From positions 124,001 through 188,000 of the forward strand of contig CAVWEM010000004.1 in the NCBI GenBank assembly GCA_963753955.1: a DNA stretch of 64,000 bases, in the 5' to 3' direction. A program made the translations under genes and the position numbers. Position 1 is the stretch's first letter. Every line of letters begins with the position of its first letter. Origin of the DNA: Methylumidiphilus sp963753955. GTDB taxonomy: Bacteria; Pseudomonadota; Gammaproteobacteria; Methylococcales; Methylococcaceae. This document shows, piece by piece, positions 7,576 to 15,786 of the stretch. The notes under the pieces are model-generated. The model had not been told where the DNA came from and did no database searches. It saw only the letters and a list, made by a program, of their open reading frames with translations.

Positions 7576-9369
7576 TTATTCGCCCCGCTTCGGCGGATAA
7601 GTCCGCTTCCTTTGGAAGCTGCCGGACGGCGCTTCGCCCGTCCAAGGACGGATGTTGATGGCCTTGCCCATGATGAAGATGCGTTCCATCCGCTTCAGTA
7701 TCTGCGGCGTGAGGTCGGCGGGCAGGCCCACCGTGCTGAACTCGTCGTACAGCTTGATATGGCCGATGGACTTGCCGGAAATGCCGGCCTCGTTGGCGAT
7801 GGCACCGACGATGTCTTTGGGGGCGACGCCGTCGAGACGGCCCACGTCGATGCGGTACAAGGTGGCCGATTCGTCATACTCCCGCTCGCGGTCATGCTCA
7901 CGGGCTGGGCGTTCACGCCTGTCGTCGAACTCCCGCTCACGGAACGACGGGCGCTCACGCTTTTCGTCGCCATGCTCGGGCCTATCACTGCGCTCCACCC
8001 GTTTGCGGGTGTCGCGGCCATCGTCATAGTGTTCGCGTTCGTTTCTTTCCGCCGGGATCAAAGGCCGATCCTTCTGCGCTAGGAAAGTCAGCGCCGAGGC
8101 AATGTCCAGAGGGTCCAGGTCCTGCTCCTTGACCAGTTTCTGCACGAATTCGCGGTAGAAGCTCAAGTCTTCAGCTTCCAGGATGCCCATCAACATTTCT
8201 TTGAACTGCCCCACGCGGCGTTCGGCGATGTCCTCGCGGGTGGGCAGGCGCATTTCGCGGATGCGGTGGCGGGTAGCCTTTTCGATGGCCCCCAACATGC
8301 GGCGCTCCCTCGGCGCGACGAAGAGGATGGCATGGCCGGTGCGACCCGCACGCCCGGTGCGGCCGATGCGGTGGATGTAAGCTTCGGTGTCGTAGGGAAT
8401 GTCATAGTTGATGACATGGCTGATGCGATCCACATCCAGCCCACGCGCCGCCACGTCGGTGGCGACCATGATGTCCAGCGTCTTTTTCTTCAGGCGATCA
8501 ATGGTCTTCTCGCGCAACTGCTGGCTCATGTCGCCGTTCAGCGCACCCGCCGAATAGCCACGCGCCTCCAGCTTCTCGGCCAGTTCTTCGGTCGCTATCT
8601 TGGTGCGCACGAAGATCAGCATGGCGTCGAAATCCTCGACTTCCAGGATGCGCGTCAAGGCGTCCAGTTTGTTCATGCCGGTGACCGGCCAGAAGCGCTG
8701 GTTGATCGCCTCCACCGTGGCGGTCTTGGCCTCGATCTTGGCTTCCTTGGGATCGCGCAGGTGGCGCTTGGCCACTTTGCGGATGATGTCCGGCAGCGTG
8801 GCGGAGAATAGGGCGATTTGGCGTTCCGGCGGCGATTGTTCGAGGATCCATTCGACATCGTCGATGAAGCCCATTTTCAGCATCTCGTCGGCCTCGTCCA
8901 GCACCAAGGTGGTCAGTCCGTCCAGGGACAGTGTGCCACGGCGCATGTGGTCCATCACCCGGCCCGGGGTGCCGACGATGACATGGACGCCGCGCCGCAG
9001 TTGGCGCAACTGCGTGTCCATGCCTTGCCCACCGTAAATCGGCAGGATGTGGAAGTCGGGCAGGTGGCGGGCATAGCCCTGGAACGCCTCGGCCACTTGC
9101 AGGGCCAGTTCGCGGGTAGGCGTCAGCACCAAGGCTTGCGGTTCGCGGCGGGAGGTGTCGATGTTGTTCAGGATCGGCAGGGCGAAAGCCGCCGTCTTGC
9201 CGGTGCCGGTTTGCGCCTGGCCGAGCAGGTCATGGCCGGCGAGAAGAGGGGGAATGCTGGCAGCTTGAATCGGGGAAGGGGTTTCGTAGCCGATTTCGCG
9301 GATGGCTTGGAGCAGGGGAGCGGAAAGCGCCAGATCGGAAAAAGATAAAGTCGTTTCGGTTGATTGCAT
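7576..9369 (-). CDS. deaD: DEAD-box ATP-dependent RNA helicase DeaD/CsdA
   Basis: 597 residues from ATG 9369 (MQSTETTLSFSDLALS). Helicase core: Q motif around PSPIQAASIP, motif I AQTGTGKT, Ia PTRELALQ, II DEAD (VLDEADEML), III SAT (ALFSATLP), V ATDVAARGLDV, VI HRIGRTGRAGRTG. After about residue 430 comes a charged Arg/Glu/Asp-rich linker, then a DbpA-like RNA-binding domain (LYRIDVGRLDGVAPKDIVGAIANEAGI...). This is the DeaD type that unwinds structured RNA in cold adaptation and ribosome assembly. It lies downstream of a cold-shock gene on the same strand, but a terminator lies between them, so coupling would be by partial read-through. Confidence 0.94.
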   Translation of the reverse strand: MQSTETTLSFSDLALSAPLLQAIREIGYETPSPIQAASIPPLLAGHDLLGQAQTGTGKTAAFALPILNNIDTSRREPQALVLTPTRELALQVAEAFQGYARHLPDFHILPIYGGQGMDTQLRQLRRGVHVIVGTPGRVMDHMRRGTLSLDGLTTLVLDEADEMLKMGFIDDVEWILEQSPPERQIALFSATLPDIIRKVAKRHLRDPKEAKIEAKTATVEAINQRFWPVTGMNKLDALTRILEVEDFDAMLIFVRTKIATEELAEKLEARGYSAGALNGDMSQQLREKTIDRLKKKTLDIMVATDVAARGLDVDRISHVINYDIPYDTEAYIHRIGRTGRAGRTGHAILFVAPRERRMLGAIEKATRHRIREMRLPTREDIAERRVGQFKEMLMGILEAEDLSFYREFVQKLVKEQDLDPLDIASALTFLAQKDRPLIPAERNEREHYDDGRDTRKRVERSDRPEHGDEKRERPSFREREFDDRRERPAREHDREREYDESATLYRIDVGRLDGVAPKDIVGAIANEAGISGKSIGHIKLYDEFSTVGLPADLTPQILKRMERIFIMGKAINIRPWTGEAPSGSFQRKRTYPPKRGE

Positions 9370-9491
9370 CAGGATGGGGGACTCGAATGGGAAGAAAATC
9401 GAAGGGCCCAATCGCTGACGTGACCGAACAAGTGTCGGTAAAGCATAGGGACCCCGGATTCCGCGCGGACTTTGGAGTCTGGCGGAGAAAA

Positions 9492-9523
9492 TAAAAAAGC
9501 AGGCCGTTGGGGAGGCCTGCTTT
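9492..9523 (-). terminator. Rho-independent terminator after the cold-shock gene
   Basis: On the minus strand AAAGCAGGCC and GGCCTGCTTT form the stem, followed by a T tract, 22 bp past the csp stop codon. Confidence 0.85.
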
Positions 9524-9545
9524 CCACAAGCGCTGGGAATGCGCT

Positions 9546-9755
9546 TTACAGGACGCTGACGTTGTCCGCCTGCGGGCCTTTCTGGCCCTGGACCTCGACG
9601 AAGGTGACCGCCTGTCCTTCCTTCAGGGTCTTGAAACCGCTGCCGACGATGGAACGGAAATGGACAAACAGATCGCTGCCTTTTTCGCGTTGGATGAAGC
9701 CATATCCTTTCGTTTCATTGAACCACTTCACGGTTCCTTTTTGCTCTTGTGACAT
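9546..9755 (-). CDS. Cold-shock protein, CspA family
   Basis: 69 residues from ATG 9755. One cold-shock domain (OB fold) with RNP1 KGYGFIQ and RNP2 DLFVHF, plus the opening GTVKWFNETKG. Family members bind single-stranded RNA/DNA and melt mRNA structure at low temperature or in growth. Upstream, 9756-9945 forms a long non-coding leader with a hairpin at about 9809-9833, reminiscent of the long regulated leaders of csp mRNAs. Confidence 0.95.
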   Translation of the reverse strand: MSQEQKGTVKWFNETKGYGFIQREKGSDLFVHFRSIVGSGFKTLKEGQAVTFVEVQGQKGPQADNVSVL

Positions 9756-9945
9756 ACTACAAAATCTCACTAACTAAAAAAACGCTCATTTGAGCTTTGA
9801 CAATCCGCCATTTCGTCGCAATGGCGGCTTTCCAGACTGTGTATTCAAGGGCGTCGGGCAGGACATCAGGCTCTGACGCAAGCGCAGCGGTCTTCATACG
9901 CAGCTTTTCTAGCATACAGAAGCGGTTTGACGTTTTCAACGACTT

Positions 9946-10686
9946 TCAGAGTAAATCCGCCACTTTTAACAAATTGTTCACGAATGCGGCCCCTTCGCCC
10001 AAGCGCAAGTTGCGTTCCGCGCCGCGATAGCAGACTGCGGCGGCATAGCTTTCCTCCACTTCGATTTCGGCCAACCGCCATTCTTCCGCCTTTCCGCAGC
10101 GTTGAGGAATCGACACCAGCCGAGGCTGGCCGGACAGATCCATCACGCAAGTCTCCAGCCCCAACGTGATGCCCTCCCCGGTGGCCTTCAAGAAAGCCTC
10201 CTTGCAACACCAAAAAGTGAAAAACGACTGCCCCTGGCCTTCATCCGGCAACGCCCGCCACCAAGCCAACTCCTCGGTTGCGAAACAACGCTCCGCCATG
10301 CCGTCCCTATGCGCCATGGCCCGCTTACGCTCAACATCAATGCCCAACGCGGTATCACGGCTCAGCGCTATAAGGCCCCAATCGCCGGAATGGGATACAT
10401 TGAAAACCAGCCCTTGGTTGGGTTCGGTTCCGGCCAGGCGGGGCTTGCCTTTTTCGCCCAAGAGGAACTGGATGGAGTCGGGGGTACGGCGCAGATAATG
10501 TCCGAGCAGGACGCGCAAGGCCGAACGGACCAGCACGAAAGAGCGTCGCGTCGGTTCGTGCCGGAAACGACCGGCGCGTTCTTGCTCCTCGCCGTCCAGC
10601 AGATGCCAAGCTTGATCGAATGAAGTGTCCGGGCATCCGGCCAAATTTAGCCGGTGGACATGGACTTCGCCGTCCAAAGATTTCAT
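9946..10686 (-). CDS. 4'-phosphopantetheinyl transferase, Sfp/HetI type
   Basis: 246 residues from ATG 10686, whose first four bases overlap the dsbB stop (ATGA). It transfers phosphopantetheine from CoA to carrier-protein serines. Motifs: FNVSHSGDWGLIAL (P1), LGIDVERKR with the Mg-binding Asp and Glu (P2), and FWCCKEAFLKATGEGI (P3). Length fits the Sfp subfamily, which serves fatty-acid, polyketide or peptide synthases. The only neighbour in the operon is dsbB, so the partner synthase lies elsewhere. Confidence 0.9.
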   Translation of the reverse strand: MKSLDGEVHVHRLNLAGCPDTSFDQAWHLLDGEEQERAGRFRHEPTRRSFVLVRSALRVLLGHYLRRTPDSIQFLLGEKGKPRLAGTEPNQGLVFNVSHSGDWGLIALSRDTALGIDVERKRAMAHRDGMAERCFATEELAWWRALPDEGQGQSFFTFWCCKEAFLKATGEGITLGLETCVMDLSGQPRLVSIPQRCGKAEEWRLAEIEVEESYAAAVCYRGAERNLRLGEGAAFVNNLLKVADLL

Positions 10687-11183
10687 GGGCGGGAGGCATT
10701 CCGCCACTGCGCCAAACTAAAAGCCGCCAATCCGAGGAAGCACAGCAACACCCAGGCCGGCATGCTCAAACCCAGCAGCGTCCAATCCACCTTAGCGCAT
10801 TCGCCGGTGCCGGTGAGCATGGCGCGTAGCGTGTCGGTCAACGGAAAATACTGGAACATGTATTCGATGCCGGGGCCACAGGCCGGCACCTGGTTGGCGG
10901 GCAGATGTTGCAGCCAGACATGCCGGCCCGAGACCGAAGCGCCCAGCATTGCCGTCAAAAAGCCAGCCACGGCGTAGGCTCTCACAGCTTTCACGCTGCC
11001 GGGGTTGTGCAGGAATGCCACCAGCAGCACGAGGGCCACCGCCAGCACCATGATGCGTTGGGAGATGCACAAGGGGCAAGGCTCCAGCCCGCCGACGAAT
11101 TGGAAATAAATCGCCGTCAGCAGCAAGGCGGCACAGAACAGGAAACCAAGCAGGAAACAGAAGCGGGGTGTGGGCAGGGTCAT
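10683..11183 (-). CDS. dsbB: Disulfide bond formation protein DsbB
   Basis: 166 residues, four membrane segments. The first periplasmic loop has the redox pair CPLC near residue 36; the second has the pair in PACGPG and GECAKV. DsbB reoxidises DsbA and passes electrons to quinone. It overlaps the downstream phosphopantetheinyl transferase by 4 bp. No dsbA in the window. Confidence 0.93.
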   Translation of the reverse strand: MTLPTPRFCFLLGFLFCAALLLTAIYFQFVGGLEPCPLCISQRIMVLAVALVLLVAFLHNPGSVKAVRAYAVAGFLTAMLGASVSGRHVWLQHLPANQVPACGPGIEYMFQYFPLTDTLRAMLTGTGECAKVDWTLLGLSMPAWVLLCFLGLAAFSLAQWRNASRP

Positions 11184-11205
11184 AGGGCGTCAATCACACT
11201 AGCGG

Positions 11206-11244
11206 CAGAAAAGCCCCTCTCCCTGCGGGGAGAGGGGTTGGAGT
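11206..11244. repeat. Dispersed palindromic repeat
   Basis: CCCCTCTCC and GGAGAGGGG flank a short CTGCG-type loop, followed by TTGGAGTGAGGG. Variants occur at 22425-22467 and about 30087-30112, each between genes, so this is a dispersed family in this genome. Confidence 0.65.
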
Positions 11245-11256
11245 GAGGGTGCGCAG

Positions 11257-11466
11257 TCAAGCCTCCAGCCGAAAGCCCACCTTCAGCACCACCTGGAAAT
11301 GGGCGACCTTGCCGTCGGCGATATGGCCCCGGGTCTCCACCACCTGGAACCAATTCATGTGCGCATGGGACTTGCCTGCTTTTTCGATGGCGTTGCGGAT
11401 GGCCTCGTCGCTGCTGACGGACGAGGAGCCGACAAGTTCGATGATTTTGTAAGTGTGGTCTGGCAT
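11257..11466 (-). CDS. Dodecin family flavin-binding protein
   Basis: 69 residues from ATG 11466, with AGGAGA upstream. The sequence MPDHTYKIIELVGSSSVS, AIRNAIEKA and HMNWFQVVETRGHI is a full dodecin: a small beta-alpha-beta-beta protein that forms dodecamers storing flavin or CoA between subunits, with the flavin-stacking Trp at NWFQV. Confidence 0.93.
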   Translation of the reverse strand: MPDHTYKIIELVGSSSVSSDEAIRNAIEKAGKSHAHMNWFQVVETRGHIADGKVAHFQVVLKVGFRLEA

Positions 11467-11631
11467 GGCTAGGGTCTCCTGTGGGTGGTGTGGGCATTGT
11501 GGCAAAAAATGGCCTGGTTCGCATCACGAAATGCGCAAGCAGGCCATTTCCACCCCACTTGACACGCTTGACACCCATCGTCGTTGGTTATTTACTTGCC
11601 TCCCGCCATTGATGCATCAATCGGAAGGCAA

Positions 11632-12213
11632 ATGAATATCCCGGAAACCCTCGCAGTCATCGAAGCCTTGGCCGAAGGCATCATCCCGGCCACAGGTGAA
11701 GTATTTGCCCCTGGCAGCCCCTTCGATAACCCCCGCGTCATCCGCGCCCTCCACACGGCAGCCCAACATCTTAGGCAAGCGTCCGCCCAACCGGCACAAC
11801 CCAACGCCTCGCCGCCAAAAGCCTATAGCGATTGGAGCGAGGAGGAAGACCAAGAACTGATCCGCCAATTCAAAGCAAAGCTCCCCATCCGGGCTATCGC
11901 CGACCATCACCAACGCACCAGGGGTGCCATCCAATCGCGTCTAGCCCGGCTGGACCTGATCGAACCTCCGCTTACCCCTCAACCTCTTGAATCAAGGGGC
12001 GTACCCATCCAGCCATGGTGGAAGGAGCAAGGCCGCACACAAACCGGCAAAGCCTGGACGAAGGAGGAGGACGAAACGCTGCTGCGGGATTTCCGCCTAG
12101 GCGTTCCGCTTGAGGAAGTGGCGGCCAGGCTGAAACGCGGGGTAAACGCGGTCGAGGTGCGCTTGGCAAAGCTTGGAATTCGGACGGAAGGCTCAGAGAA
12201 GCCGAAGCCATAA
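11632..12213 (+). CDS. Protein with two SANT/Myb-like DNA-binding repeats
   Basis: 193 residues from ATG 11632, preceded by GGAAGGC. The N-terminal 50 residues are PETLAVIEALAEGIIPATGEVF-like. Two homologous three-helix repeats follow: WSEEEDQELIRQFKAKLPI...RGAIQSRLARLDL near residue 68 and WTKEEDETLLRDFRLGVPL...VNAVEVRLAKLGI near residue 140. The Trp-x-x-Glu-Glu-Asp starts and R-L-A-x-L ends are those of SANT/Myb-like helix bundles. Function unknown; DNA binding is inferred from the fold only. Confidence 0.65.
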   Translation: MNIPETLAVIEALAEGIIPATGEVFAPGSPFDNPRVIRALHTAAQHLRQASAQPAQPNASPPKAYSDWSEEEDQELIRQFKAKLPIRAIADHHQRTRGAIQSRLARLDLIEPPLTPQPLESRGVPIQPWWKEQGRTQTGKAWTKEEDETLLRDFRLGVPLEEVAARLKRGVNAVEVRLAKLGIRTEGSEKPKP

Positions 12214-12216
12214 TAT

Positions 12217-12897
12217 TTATGGCTGATAGCGGTCGAAGGGCCTTAATGTTTTTATCTGGGCATTTTGCTGATGACGTTTTGGCAAATGTTGGTCGCGGTC
12301 ATAAGGCGGCTTTTCGTGTTCCGGCATTGGCTCGTCGGGCCATTCCCCGGCCCAGCACCGCCGTTCCTCCTCGTCGGCATAATACCGCAGATAAATCGCA
12401 GTATCTTCGCCGCTGCCGCTGCCGACCAAATCGATATGCCAAGCCGAATCCTCATCGACCGGCATACGCGGCCCCTCCTCGCGCAGCGCCTCCTGCCACA
12501 GCTCCTCGTAAAGCTCACGGTCGCTGAGATGGTCGGTGTTGTATAGATAACAATGCAACAAGGCCAAACCGTGGATCAATTCCTGCAGCTTGGCCGGCAA
12601 CTGCGCATCGTCCAATGCCTCCGGCGCAGGCAAAACCATGCCCGCTTCGGTCAATTCGTCGAAATGGGCCGTCCATTCTCCCTTCTCATAAGCCAGAACC
12701 TCCTCCCAGAATTGCTCCCGCAACTCCGTTAGGCAATCCTCGGATTCAAAAATTTGCATTTCGCCTTGAATCAACCCTTCAACATCCGGCGCTGGTCTGG
12801 CTTCCACGCCATAGGTTCGTAAGGTGTGCCTGCCTTGCCGGTCTTCCGCCCGCGAGGCAAAGCCCTCGTTGAGTTCCTGGAACAAGTTTCTCGTCAT
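12217..12897 (-). CDS. Hypothetical acidic protein
   Basis: 226 residues, starting at ATG 12897. Strongly acidic and Glu-rich, without signal peptide or membrane segment. The first 40 residues (MTRNLFQELNEGFASRAEDRQG...) look like the opening of small plasmid- or toxin-antitoxin-associated proteins, but I recognise no family. The C-terminus (DRDQHLPKRHQQNAQ) is basic. Codon use looks native. Confidence 0.55.
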   Translation of the reverse strand: MTRNLFQELNEGFASRAEDRQGRHTLRTYGVEARPAPDVEGLIQGEMQIFESEDCLTELREQFWEEVLAYEKGEWTAHFDELTEAGMVLPAPEALDDAQLPAKLQELIHGLALLHCYLYNTDHLSDRELYEELWQEALREEGPRMPVDEDSAWHIDLVGSGSGEDTAIYLRYYADEEERRCWAGEWPDEPMPEHEKPPYDRDQHLPKRHQQNAQIKTLRPFDRYQP

Positions 12898-12993
12898 CGT
12901 CTCGCCTCCAATGCTAGTTTCAACCTATCTTTCAACATGTTGCGTTCTGTTGATGACAAGCAAGGCAGGCAGCCAGAAAAACCAATAATTTCC

Positions 12994-13416
12994 TCAAATC
13001 TGCTCCAAAGAAAAACCCAGCCGTAATGAATTTTCAGCCATTCGGCGATCAATGCTGGCTAGTTTCGACACGCCCAATTCCTGGGCTATCGCCAGATGCA
13101 AGGCATCGCCCGCTCTAAGCCCGCTTTGCCAATTTCTAACCAACGATGCGGCTTCCCAAAAAGCCCGGCGGTTGACCGGCACCAAATCCAAGCCGCCTGA
13201 TAACAAGGTATCAAATAGCCGAGTCACCGCTTGCGCCTGCGCTTCCTGCAACTGTCCTGTGCGGGTCTTGATCGCAATTGCACTGGCAAATTCGGTCAGA
13301 CACCAGTCGGCGCTTACTAAGGGTTCAGAAGTTAAGGCATACCAAGTTTTCACTTGCGGCGTCATCGGCTTGACCGTGAGCAAAGCCACCAAAAAGCTGG
13401 TGTCCACGCAAATCAT
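12994..13416 (-). CDS. PIN-domain ribonuclease toxin, VapC-like
   Basis: 140 residues. PIN-domain acidic residues are in order: VDTSFLVALL at the start, E in LTEFASAIA, D in LRAGDALHLAIA and D in LASIDRRMAE. VapC toxins cleave tRNA or rRNA and are blocked by the cognate antitoxin. The start ATG overlaps the antitoxin stop by 4 bp (13413-13416), the usual antitoxin-toxin arrangement. Confidence 0.88.
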   Translation of the reverse strand: MICVDTSFLVALLTVKPMTPQVKTWYALTSEPLVSADWCLTEFASAIAIKTRTGQLQEAQAQAVTRLFDTLLSGGLDLVPVNRRAFWEAASLVRNWQSGLRAGDALHLAIAQELGVSKLASIDRRMAENSLRLGFSLEQI

Positions 13417-13670
13417 ACCCCTTCCTGCCCATCTCGCATCTGTTCGACCACTGCATCCGTAGTCGGCATTTTCTCATGCAAGCTTGCCAGCGCGGACAAG
13501 AATGCTTGCTTGTCGAAACCGCCTGGGCTGGTGGTGGTTAGTTTCAATTTACCTAGGCTAGTCAGTTCAATCTCCACGAAGTCGCCCTCACGCAGCCCGG
13601 TAGCTTCTGCGTATTCGGGCGGAAGCTTGAGAGACAAGCCTTGTGGATGGCGGGAGATTTGAGTGCGCAT
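13413..13670 (-). CDS. AbrB/MazE-type antitoxin
   Basis: 85 residues from ATG 13670. The N-terminal half (GLSLKLPPEYAEATGLREGDFVEIEL) is a swapped-hairpin AbrB/SpoVT-type DNA-binding domain, and the C-terminal half should bind the toxin. Such proteins repress their own operon. Pairs with the VapC-like toxin immediately downstream. Confidence 0.82.
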   Translation of the reverse strand: MRTQISRHPQGLSLKLPPEYAEATGLREGDFVEIELTSLGKLKLTTTSPGGFDKQAFLSALASLHEKMPTTDAVVEQMRDGQEGV

Positions 13671-13699
13671 TACGAAACCTCGTTGGGATGTCAATTGCA

Positions 13700-13830
13700 T
13701 TTTCTCGGTCCCAAGCTTCGGCTTGGGAACGCCTTCTTGGAAGCTCAACTTCCCTTACACCGATACAGGAAGCTAAGCTTCCAAGGCCGGGTTCCTAAAC
13801 TGGCGTTTGGGAACCAGTAGAATCGTGTGA
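13700..13830. repeat. Cluster of palindromic repeats
   Basis: Three imperfect palindromes in tandem: TCCCAAGCTTCGGCTTGGGA near 13708, CTTGGAAGCT paired with AAGCTTCCAAG (about 13736-13783), and GGTTCCTAAAC paired with GTTTGGGAACC near 13790-13817. They fill the gap upstream of the toxin-antitoxin pair. Confidence 0.6.
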
Positions 13831-13925
13831 ACCCCTCCGGGGTTCCTTTCCCGAACCTAATGGCGGCCTATTTTGTCATGCATCAGCACAAGGCGGAATG
13901 GAGAAAAATGCCGTAACATAGCCTT

Positions 13926-14225
13926 TTGCTGCGGCTGGCGGAGCGCTTGCGGGCGGCGGCGGGCTTGGTTCGACGAATGGATCATCCTAAAAACGGCAGT
14001 TGCACACCCCCAAAACCCGTTCACCCTGAGCTTGTCGAAGGGTGGACGGGTTTTGGGAGCGCACCCAATAGGTGAACGATCAAGCCCGCCATCGAACACA
14101 GCCTGGAAGCCTCGTGCTGCCGGGTGCCATGCCTGTCCCCGGCGGCGCTGGGTTCGGACTGGGCAAGCCTAGAACACAGCACCGCGCTATTCCGCAATCC
14201 GGGCAACAAAGTCCAATGCAAACTC
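13926..14225 (+). pseudogene. Decayed TIR-domain gene fragment
   Basis: Two segments, about 13930-13987 and 14080-14215, match at the DNA level the intact TIR gene at 15787-16251 (its bases near 15858-15915 and 15945-16065). Recognisable remnants include GCTGGCGGAGCGCTTGCGGG and the stretch encoding AALGSDW-like residues. The middle is replaced by foreign sequence with a palindromic repeat, and the frame is broken, so this is a dead paralogue. Confidence 0.75.
14009..14057. repeat. Palindromic repeat inserted in the TIR remnant
   Basis: Long inverted repeat: CCCAAAACCCGTTCACCCT and its near-exact complement around an 11-base GAGCTTGTCGA-type centre. The core GTTCACCCTGAGCTTGTCGA is a motif seen as a dispersed repeat in many bacteria. 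Confidence 0.7.
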
Positions 14226-14271
14226 CGGGGCAGATTGCGGTGTCACTCGACTGTGGAAGGAGCAAAGTAAA

Positions 14272-14508
14272 ATGCACGAATACCAGATAACCGCTTGTTG
14301 GGATGAAGAAGCCGGCGTGTGGACGGCCAGCAGTGAAGACGTTCTAGGCTTATGCCTTGAAGCGGAAACCTTGGATGGGCTAATCAGCGAAGCAAGGGTA
14401 TTGATTCCCGAACTTTTGGCCCTTAATGGACAACTGTCCGACAACGCTGCCATTCCCATTCCGTTCAGAGTGACCGCCGAGCGCACCGCAACCACGCGGG
14501 TTCAATAA
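14272..14508 (+). CDS. HicB-like antitoxin (DUF1902 type)
   Basis: 78 residues. MHEYQITACWDEEAGVWTASSEDVLGLCLEAETLDGLISEA is the partial RNase H-like fold of HicB antitoxins. Its stop codon overlaps the start of hicA (TAATG at 14506-14510), the normal hicB-hicA junction. Because hicA is split by an IS, this antitoxin now has no intact partner here. Confidence 0.8.
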   Translation: MHEYQITACWDEEAGVWTASSEDVLGLCLEAETLDGLISEARVLIPELLALNGQLSDNAAIPIPFRVTAERTATTRVQ

Positions 14509-14529
14509 TGGGCAGCGGCCTCTACATTA

Positions 14530-15579
14530 GACTTGTTCCCGACCCTGTTAATTTTTTTAATACTGCCTTATTATAGGGTATCCATACCCTACAGAAAATA
14601 GACAACCCATGGCCTTCGAAAGATTTAAAAAGCTGGATGGCAAGAAGCATGACCGCAAGATTAAGTCCGTCATCGGCATGAGCCTGCCAAAATTCAACAT
14701 CCTCCTTGCGGCCTTCGCGGCGGCCTACGATGCCGTCCAACTGGAAAGGTGTCGGCAGGGCGAAATCAAGCAGGTTCCAACGGGCGGGCCAAAAGGCCAT
14801 CTCGACACGCCCGGGAAGAAGCTTTTCTTCATTTTGTATTACCTCAAGACATACCCCACCTTCGACGTGCTGGGCTTCCTTTTCGGCTTCAGTTCGGGGC
14901 ATGCCCACAACCATGTGGAGAAACTCCTGCCCGTCTTGCTGCGGAGCCTGTCGGACCTCGGCGTGCTCCCTGAGCGGTCGCCTGGGACTCCCGAGGAGTT
15001 CCTGCGACTCGTCGATAAATATGGCGACGTCATCATCGACGGGATGGAGTGCGCCTGCGTCAGGCCGCAGGACGGGGAACTCCAGAAGGCCCGCTTCAGC
15101 GGAAAAAAAAACGCCACACGCTCCAGGCGCTCGTCCTCACGACCCTGCACCGGAAAATCCTTTTCCTCTTCTGCGTCTTCGCCGGCAGCGTCCACGACTA
15201 CAAGCTCATGAAAAAGGTATTCGACCCAAAACTGAAATGGTTCCATCGAGTGAATCTGTGGCTCGACCTTGGGTTCCAAGGTGCGCAAAAAGATTATGGC
15301 GTGAAATCCAAGATAAACCTTCCACACAAAAGGCCGAAGAAATCTAAAAACAACCCGAAGCCGAAACTGACCGCCGCGCAGGTCAAACATAACCGGCAGC
15401 ATGCGGGAACCCGCGTTTCCGTGGAACACGCCATCGGCGGGATGAAGGCTTTCCATTGCCTGACCCATCGGATCAGAAACCACCTGGACTGGCTCATTGA
15501 TTTCCTTTTTTGGGTTCCGGCGGGTCTTTGGAACCTAAAAATAGCCTATAATCATTAACTTAACACCGGGAACAACTCT
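14530..15579 (+). mobile_element. IS5-family-like insertion sequence in hicA
   Basis: About 1.05 kb. Imperfect terminal inverted repeats GACTTGTTCCCG (left, 14530) and CGGGAACAACTC (right, ending 15578) flank one transposase. TA on each side suggests a short target duplication. Confidence 0.75.
14609..15558 (+). CDS. IS5-family DDE transposase made by -1 frameshift
   Basis: Two overlapping frames encode one DDE_Tnp_4-type transposase of about 316 residues. The first frame (from ATG 14609, MAFERFKKLDGKK) carries the N-terminal helix-turn-helix part and the first Asp (IIDGMECACV). The second frame carries the second Asp (LWLDLGFQG) and the Glu (VEHAIGGMKAF). The switch lies on nine consecutive A (15103-15111); a -1 slip joins RFSG to KKKRHTLQAL. 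Programmed slippage of this kind is known in IS5 relatives. A plain disabling mutation is the alternative. Confidence 0.8.
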
Positions 15580-15786
15580 ATTGAACTCGCCAAGCTTTTG
15601 CGGGGTGCGGGTTGTTACCCGACCCGGCAAGGCAAGGGTAGCCATGAAATCTGGCTGAATCCTCAATCCGGGCGGTCGTTCACAGTTCCCGTCACCGTAA
15701 AATCCCGCCACACGGCCAACGATATACTTAAACAAGCCGGTTTACCTAAAGCTTTATAATCCGGCACAGGAAAAGGAAAACAACCC

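Larger units (their letters stand above)
14508..15759 (+). pseudogene. hicA toxin gene split by an IS element
   Basis: The first codons (ATG 14508, MGSGLYI) precede the IS and the rest resumes at 15580. Joined, they read MGSGLYI-IELAKLLRGAGCYP, then QGKGSHEIWLNPQSG and a stop at 15757-15759: a complete HicA double-stranded-RNA-binding-like toxin of about 66 residues with the catalytic His in GSHEIW. The frame is restored exactly if the IS and a TA duplication are removed, so the insertion is recent. Confidence 0.8.
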
